In this document: positions 25,601-34,600 of the stretch, piece by piece | Position numbering within the stretch: the stretch's first letter is position 1 | Layout of the letters: each line of letters starts with the position of its first letter | DNA from: Euglena gracilis | Lineage: Eukaryota; Euglenida; Euglenophyceae; Euglenales | Reading direction: 5' to 3' | DNA: 64,000 nt | NCBI GenBank assembly: GCA_039621445.1 | Contig: CP154954.1 | Span: 73,350,308 to 73,414,307 of the forward strand | The notes under the pieces: model-generated | Databases searched by the model: none | The model's input: the letters and a program-made list of their open reading frames with translations, nothing else | What the model was told of the DNA's origin: nothing | Made by a program: the position numbers and the translations under genes

Positions 25601-28600
25601 CAAAGGGCGCATACCCCTCACTTTGTCCAACCAAATGTAGGGTTACGGGAGGCTCATCGCCCCCGCGTAACAAAAAGGGGTGAATTGGGATGGAGGAAGG
25701 CACATTGCCTCCTGCACCTTGAACAACCAATGACAATGAAGAAGGCTCATTGCCCCCTTGAAACAATGGAGGCACATTGCCCCCTTGTAACAATGACAAC
25801 AAATCCACTGACCCTTCAGGGCGTAGCTGCGGCTTGGGGGGTCCGGGAACTGGAACTATTTTCCCGAAAATCGTTCCAACCCCCGCCATCTTCATCAATG
25901 GTTGTCAATGTGTTCATCAACAATTGTCATCAAATGGAGGGTTGGGGCCTGTGCTTTGTATTATTTAGATCAAATTATTTAGATGGAAACAAAAGCAAAA
26001 ACCAAAAAATTCACAAAAAAAATAACAGGACCCAGAAAGGGTGTATCGGTACATACCGAACAGAGCCTCCTGAGACCTGTAACAATGCTTAGAAGTTGGC
26101 TGGAGGCCAGGAACAGTATCATGACGCAGTGCCCCCCTGGCCACCAGTCAACTACAGAGTATCTTTGCAGGAAAGGCTTTCCGCACTCGTAAACCAACCT
26201 GCTACCAAGTGAACGTCCAAAGGATTCCTTTTGCTTTTGCCCCAAAAAAACCTGTTCTGCTTTCGCCTCAGTACGCGCCTACTTAGGTTAGGAAAACTCC
26301 TTTGGAGTAACTAAAATTATTTGTCCCGATACCCCTGTAAAGCAAAGCACAGAATAAAGGTTTTGAAAGTTTTCCTTCGATGTTAAGTTCAAAGAGGGTT
26401 TTTCCCTCAATCTTCTGCAAGCTAAAGCTTGTACGCAAATATACTTGGAGGGGGGAAAATACCATAAAATACCATGTGGGTAAGAAAACAGACTGCGCAG
26501 GCACGTATCATACGTGTTGCGACATCCCATAGGATCTGCCATGATCGTCAGGCTGTGCACATACACAGCTGTCAGATTATGACAGAACCGTGTCCTGCAG
26601 ATATCTACAGAAATGGGATTGTGCCGATTACACAGGTATCCCTGACAGTTGAGTGGGGCATCCCTGGGGTGTGTGGGGGTGCCCCCCGGCAGCAATGTGG
26701 GGGTATCCCCCGGCAGGTGCGTGAGGATATCTCCTGCAGCCATGCACAGAAATCCATGGCAGCTTTCCAGGGCTATCCCTGAAGTGGCATGGGTATACCA
26801 AATACCAGGGTATGCCAAGGGGGTATTTGCTGAGCTGTGGCTCTCGCCCGGCAGCTTTGGATGTGAGTGAACGCGGCTATCCCCAGTGTTTGCGACTGTA
26901 GGCGTGCATGGATATAAGCAGCATCTCTGGGTTGCACCAGTCTCGCCAACTTCGGCAGCTCTGGGTTGCACCAGTCTCACCAACTTCAGCAGCTCTGGGA
27001 TGCACCAGTCTCGCCAACTTCAGCAGCTCTGGGTTGCACCAGTCTCGCCAACTTTCTTTTTGCTAATCAGCATCTGGGTGATGGCTTCGCCGATTCAACA
27101 GAGTTCCAGGGTCTGGCTACACAGCACAGTACGGTAGGGTAAGTGCTCAGGGATGCTCCGTTTGCTGTGGAGAAAATAACAAACGATGTAAATTTTCATT
27201 TATAACATATACATCCCCTCTTTCTGGAGGAGGTGCTTTCAAAGGATGGGGAAAGAACTAGAAAAAAATAGGTGAATAAAACATCCCAACTTGAAAAAGT
27301 TGGTAATCTCAACCAAATTGTTTGGAAATTGTTTGGAGACCTCAGCAAAGCAAGGAAAAATATAGAGGAAAGGACATAAAAATTTGGGAGAGGGCATCAG
27401 CGTTGGGGGGGAAAAGTATTGAAAGTACTGAATTCAAACCCTAAATTGGGCATCGCTCCCAATGGCGGCAATTTGGTGGATGTCAGAAATGTCAGAAAGA
27501 CATTGTAATATTAATCCCTGGGCATAATTCCCTGGGCGTAAGTTTTTCCATTGTGTTCATGTCATTTTCTTCCAGAACATTTCTGTGGAGAAGGAGGGCA
27601 CCACAAGAAATAATTGCGTCTTGTATTTGTCGAATCCCCCCATTCAAAAAGGTGGAATACATTTGCAGGTGTGGGGTTGATTTGTTGTATTCGAAGAGGT
27701 AAGGGTCACACATGACAACCCACAGCAGACAGGGAACCTGCATGGGCGGGGAACGCTTGCAGGAGAAAATCTTTCAGGCTGCCACACGCCACCGCATGCT
27801 TGTAGCCATGCAACACCAGGAAGACCAGGAGCAGAGGGCTGTTTAGGACCCAGGGGAGGGGGGTCCAGACCCACCCACTCACCCCAGGTGGGGCCCTTCG
27901 GGGGGGGGGGTCGGGGTCAATTTTGGGGTCCAAAAAATATCGCCGAAAATAGAGCAAACCCGCAGCCTCCAGTGGGGTACCCATTCGGAACGACCCCCCT
28001 CCGGGTCACAAATCTCCTCCGGGATCCATCCACCCCCCCCCGGGTCACGAAACATAAAAAAACCTCTGATTGGCAGAGCAGTCCGCAGGTTGAAGAACAG
28101 GAGGGCCGTTTAACAGAGATCGGTGGAGGGGCACCGTGGTGGATGAAGCATCGAAGACGACACTTTTGTGATACTTTTAATCCAAAATTTCCGGAACAAA
28201 TTTCATCTGACCTCACCCCTATGTTGTTGTCCTATTGTGCCATGCTGTTTGCCGTGATTGTCACCCCTCAGCAGAGTTCTGTGCTGGCGAGGCCGAGATG
28301 TATCCGTGATTTTCCGTGATTTTCCAGAATTTACTTTTAAAATAAACGTTAAAAGCCACACTTCATTGTCCACCACAAAGATTTGCACTGCCGATCTTCT
28401 TCCCCATTTGTAAAGCAACCTGTGGGATTGCGAATGTATGCCTCACTCCTCAAGCCTTGTGCTCCTCGACGTCCCCCATTACAAAACAAGCAGACCACAG
28501 CTTGCCTCTGTCATGCCCCCAAAAAAATGTGTAGCCAGAACCCTGTCAACGGACGAATAAAAATTAGAAAGGAAAAGAATGCATCACACCTCCCCATCAG

Positions 28601-31600
28601 GCTGTTTTTTACCAACCCCGGGGGGGAGGGGGGGTCCGGAGTGCCTGTGAGTGCCTGCCCAGGCAGGCACTACCCCCCCCCCGGGGGGGGGGGTCGGATG
28701 TCGGCCTGTGCCCAGGCACATTCCTTGAAAATAGGCCATTTTTGACTCTCCGGCGCCTTCGGCGCCGGGGTTGTGCCAGGGTACTTTTGGCCGTGTGCCC
28801 TACCCCCCCCCCGGGGGGGTCAGAATTGGAGTGCCTTGGAGTGCCTGCCCAGGAAGGCACCCCCCCCCCGGGTGGGGTCAGCACCTGACTACAGAATACA
28901 GCCTGCTCCCCATCAAAAAAATGAACGAAAATCAGCAAAGGCACATGCAAAAACTCACAAAAAGAAACCTAAACCCTGAACCCTCTGCCTCATCCGTGAA
29001 TTTCCATGAATTTATTTCCATGATTTCCGTGAAAATGGCCTTCCGCCCATTTCCATGAGCCTCTGAGAAATTAATTTATCATCAATTTCCTTTGCAAAAA
29101 AAATGGGAGGAGCCATGCCCTCAGAAAACTCACCCTTCTTCAATCTTCAATCTTCATTCGCAAATGTCGTGCTGATACAGGTACTGCATTCAACTGAATG
29201 CATAAGTAATTGCACGAAATCATCCAAAAATACAATTTTGTGCAACTTTTGGGTAAAATATATAAAGAATGCCAAAAAAAAGTCGGTGAAGTGATGCAGA
29301 GGAAAAGTTGACAGTTTTGAAGGGGGGGGGGGGTTCTAAAGCGTGTGCAATGCCCAAATAAATGTCACACCCCTTGCACCTCCGAAACTGATGTCCAAAA
29401 CAGCACTCACCTCAAAAGAGATGCTTCACACTAAACCGATTTCAGGCAGTGCCCATATCAGTGTGCACCACCGAGGGCCTGAAACTACGGTCCAAAAATG
29501 TGACCACCCCCGGCACTGAAATGGGGGGGTCACCCCTAACAGCCTGAAATGTTGACCTGGATTGCCAAAATGGACACAACCCATCTTCTCACCGTGCGCT
29601 GAACCACAGCACTTGCGAAGCGATGGCTGGGGAGTAGCTCGGCAGCACAGCATTCAGCAGCACGAAACTGACGGCAAACGAGAGCGCCGCGGCCCACAGC
29701 TCCAGGCGCAGCTTCTGACGCAGGAACAGAGCGACGCCCAACGCCAGCCCCAGACACCCACGCTGGCTTTCACATCAGTGGGCATTTTGTCAGCAGCGTC
29801 ACATGAAGTCACATAAATCACATCTGTTTGTCCCATCTTTTTTTTGTGAAAGACCTTGTGGGCTTTGCACTTTTCTTTATTTGACCCCCTGCCTGTAAAT
29901 ATGAAGATGCAGGCAGGTTTTTTAAGATTGGGGAGAGGGGGGGTCCCCCACCCACCCAACCGGTGGGGGGGGGGGGGGTCCCAGGGGACCCAACCCACTT
30001 TCTTTAGGGCAAAGGGTTCGAAGGAAGGATGCTGTCCACAGTTTAGGTGGGATTATGACCATAGGGCGTCCGGACCACCCTGCCTGCCCTTTTGTTGAAT
30101 TATTTCAACAAAAAAGTTTTTATTTCATCATAAATGTTTGGCTGAAGAGCTGTCACCCAGCTGGATGCGGGGTTTTCCCCCAGTTTTTAGATACCCCCCC
30201 CCTTTGCTCACAAACCATCCCCACGCATCAACCACCTCCTGGTGGGAGTTGGACGTGAGGGTGTGTGGGTGAGCATGCCTTGGGGTATGGGCAACCTTAA
30301 AAAGTTCTTACAAAAGGGTATTTGGCATCTGGTCATGCGACCATCCCTGGTCGGGGGTTGCATGTCGGGGGTGCGTATCACCTCCGACCTTTGCCTGACT
30401 GGTGCCGGAAAATCCTCAGCATTTGAGAAAATCTGATGAAAAAAATTATTTCAATGATTCAAGTTCCTTTTCCCCATCCGGAATCCCAGCTCTGGTTTGA
30501 TTGTGGTTTTCCAGTTTCTATTCCTTTGGGCTTGCTTCGGCCCCAGGTTGGCTCAGTCCAAGTCACCACCCCTCTTTTCAGCTTCTGGTGATCAAGGCAC
30601 AGCGGCGCAACGTGGGGGGAAAAAGAACAAAAAGGGGGGGAGAAAGAAAGAAATTTTGTCAAATGTGCAAAGCCCACAGGACGAAGGTCCAAACAAGTGG
30701 GGCCTTTCACAATCCTGGACCCATAACTCAAGCAACAAAATGATACAAAAGAAAGTCTGGAGAGAACAAAAGGGCTTCTTAAAAAAAAATGGAAACAAGG
30801 CTCTTTGGCTATTTCGCGTGCATGTGAACCCCAGGGGGGGAGAAACTGCACACAGGCCAGTCAAAAACTGCACTGCAAAAAACTGCAAAAAAAACTGCAA
30901 AAAAAAACTGCACTTCAACAAAAAAAATTATTACAATAAACAAGCTGAAATGGTGTGCATATGCAAAACAACGTAAATTGCGACCACATGAGCACGCCCC
31001 AATTCACCTAACTAACTAAGTTTGTTTTGCACAACTTTGGAGCCGATGACAACAAAAATGGAAGCAATCAATCAAGGTGCACTGTGCATGGTTTTCATGC
31101 ACTGAAATACAAGTCATGTGTTTGGATGCCGGGTCACATCGGTTTTCCTGCACCAAAACTTGTACCGACCATGACCACGAAGGTGCCAAACGGTTTCCTT
31201 TCTAATTATGGGAAAAATACCCATACACAGAAATTTTCAATGCTTTCATTTCTTGCTGGAGATGTTCAGTTTGGAACTTTCGGTCCATCACCTGGTGAAG
31301 TTTCCCATACCATGATGAAAAAAAAAATCTACACCAACCATCACAAACTTTGAGCATTGTCTTTATGGGATTGTCAGATGGTCGACAACCTGGGAATTTC
31401 TTGCAAATAAGAAAAATGTTTTTGCTCTTTGAAACATTTGGCTTGTGTGACACTTGGCCACAATGCTTGGGGCAAGACCCAACCTTCTTCTTTCCGGCAC
31501 CACGAATTTCGAAATCCTCAACTCCAACTTCAACCAAAATTTGCACAAAAAAACAGTTTTTGTATTTAGTCCCTAAGAATCCCGACATAAGTAGTTGAAT

Positions 31601-34600
31601 CTGCTCAGGACTGTGCAAATGACGATTGCCAAGATAAGCATCGTGACATCTGTCACCACAGGCTGGAGATGGAGCAATTTTGGTTGGGGAGTAATTGTGG
31701 TCTTGTCACCGAAACAATCTGCATTTTTTTTTGGAATGGTGGCTACAAAGGCAAGGCAGTTGGAAAGACAGTTGGGGGCAAGACAACTGGTGGGGTAACT
31801 GTAGACAACACAACTCATGAACAGATGATGCTTTCTCTTGAGAAACACCCTTCAAACATATAATCCAGCACCAAAAAAAAAAACAGACACCTCAGGTTTC
31901 AAAACTGGAATCAAAAAAAACTGCAAAAAAATGCACGTGTGCAGTTTTTTTTTCCAGAAAAAAGCTGCAAAAAAAGCTGCAAAAACTGCAAAAAAAAAAC
32001 CCAAAATGTGAAAACTGCAAAAAAAAAAAACTGCAAAAACTGCATGGTGCATATTTTCCCCCTCCCTGGTGAACCTTCCAGATGGTCAGCAAAGTTTCAT
32101 GATATGATGTGGAATCGACCCCCCTGGGAAACTGTCCTTTGGTCCCCTGTTCTCTGACTCACATTAAAGTTTTTGTTGTCTCTTTTTGTGGGCGTCTGGT
32201 AGCCACCACGGGGAAGTCCACCTCAGCGTCCAGAGGCTCCCGCAGTTCCTCAAGAGCCACCTCCCAGAGGGGGCGGTCTGCGTGCTGCAGCGTCGACAGC
32301 TGCCCTTGCAGCTCCGATAGCCGCTCTTTCAGCGCTGCCCCGCAGCATTCAAGGAAGATGCCCAGAGCCACGCAGCTGCGTGTCACTGTCAGAGAAACGC
32401 TGCGCACCAGTGCACATGTGTGTGCAATGCATAAAGGCACCCATGTCGCGTGGATTGATTAGTGTGCAAGCACGTGCAAGCATGCACTCAATGCCACTCG
32501 TGCCTGAAGTACCATGTTTGCATGACACTTTAAATCATCCTCTTTTAAGGGAACTCCTGCCCCGGCAGGTGGCACGCATGTCAGGGGTTCGTAAGTATTG
32601 CAAATCAGGGTATGATTGCAACTTGGTCTGAGATGAGACAGAGGCTTCAAGGGCCCGGGAGGGGGGGGTCGGCACAAACCCCACCCAATCCGGTGCCCCA
32701 GGACTTTTGGGCTTCAATTTTAGGGTGGGGAAAAAAACTGGCACATCGAGGGGGGGGGGAATAAAAGAGATAAAAGAAAAAAAGGGAAACACCCCTTCTG
32801 GCGGTTCTCACTCCACCCAACCTGCATCCCCCCACAGGACCCATCCACCCGCCCGCCCGCCTGCCCGCCCAAGTAACCAAACTGGGGGGCAAAAAACAAA
32901 TAATCTAATCCGACACATGAGCATGGTGATTAATGGTTTTCAAGCAACTGCACGCATCCGGCACTGACGGTAAAGCACAGCAGGCTGAAGCAGCGCCGGT
33001 GTTGGTGGATCGACATCCGGGCCGTCAGAAGTGGCAGGGAGGGAGGACTCACTCCATACTGGGGCCTAAGGAAATGGGGTGCACAGAAAGTCTGAGGGAT
33101 ATGGGTTGGGAAAGGAGGTAATTATGACTTCTTATGACTATTTTCACAATAAACATAAACCCCCAAAATATAAAGCCCCCCCGGCTTTACATTAGGGCGG
33201 GATATCAAAGCCCTCAGGGGGGCTTTATATTTGGGGGGGATTTATATTCGGGGGTGAAAATCAAACTTTCTCGGTTGGCCTCTGTGACCTTCGGCGGCCT
33301 TCAATTGTGACCAAATACGAATTTCTTGCCAAATTTTCATTGTGTGCTCCCTATTTTGCGCAAAAATGTGCCAAAATGGAGCATTTCTGCGAAAAAAATG
33401 TTGTATCCTCCCAAAAATTTTCGACTTTTTCCTGAATGACACCAGCGTCTGGCTCCAAGTCAGGGGGGGGGCTTTATGTTTGGGCGGCAGAACCAAACCC
33501 CCCAGGGGCTTTTGGGGGGGGGGCTTTATATTTGGGGGGGGGCTTTATATTTTGGGGGGAGTGACGTTTGGGAGTCGAATGATATGCCTCCACTGCTATG
33601 GCCCCAACAAAAGGAAAGTGGAGTCCAATAATGCCTGTTAATGAAACATTTGGAGCATCTGAATCACCAGTTCCCCCTGCAATTTGTGTTGTGCTTGCCA
33701 GAATTTGTGTTTGAAGGTGTTTGTTGATGTGGTCAGAAGCGCATCTGTGCATACGTAGTCATTCACAAAAGTAATATTTTATAGCTCTCAGAGCGCCATG
33801 CCACTCACATGAATGTGGTTTCAACTTGAATTTGCACACAGCTTTCCCCATTTTATTCCCTCCCACTCTTTCACCCCGACATTTTTGTGTTTCATGAGTT
33901 GTCGGAATTTGAACACTGATGGGGACCCAGCCAGCAGCAAAATGAGAGCAGCAAAAAAAATCAAAGAAAATGTCCGGAGAGCAAAAATGAAGCCCTTGGA
34001 ATGCCCTTTCCAACCATGGTTTACTTTCCCCCTAACTCTTTGTGTAGCCCGAGTTACGGCCATTTTTTTGCCCATTTTGGCTCATTTCAGGGGCCATTTT
34101 GGGCTGTTTTCGGGGTCAAAAAATACATGTTTTTTTCTTTCCAAAATATCTCGAAAATGAAGCAAAATCAAAGGAAATGTCCGGAGACGCCCTATCTAAC
34201 GGTATTTTGATTTCCCCGCAACTCCCCGCCTGGCCCGAAATATGGCCGATTTACGGCCCAAAGCAGCGCGGCAGGCTTGCGACTTCGACGTTTTCGGCCC
34301 TGTTTTGGGTCAAAAAATCGATTTTTCTTAAATTGCTCAAAAATGGTGGGGAATCAAAGGAAATGTTCGGAGACCTGAATTGAAGCCCTTAAAATCCTCC
34401 ATCCTGCCTAGCCCGAGTTACGGCCATTTTTCGGCCAATTTTGGCCATTTTGTACAGTTTTGGCCTGTTTTGACTTGGCCGCTTTCGGCCATTTTTGGGT
34501 CAAAAATTTGAAAAAAAACCGAAAAATTTTCTTTTTTGCCCGAAATGATGCCTTTTGGCCACCCGGACCCGGAAAACCTGTTTTCGAGCCGAAAATGAGC

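Noticed and set aside
31202-31618. 138-codon minus-strand frame with CPKHCGQVSHKP and CKKFPGC
   Set aside because: Zinc-finger-like spacing was considered, but the pattern does not match a family I can name, and the frame lies in a low-GC intron unlike the exons here.
32940-33060. GC-rich block near 33.0 kb as another gene 2 exon
   Set aside because: No frame combines an acceptor, a donor and coding-like text. The flanks are repeat elements.
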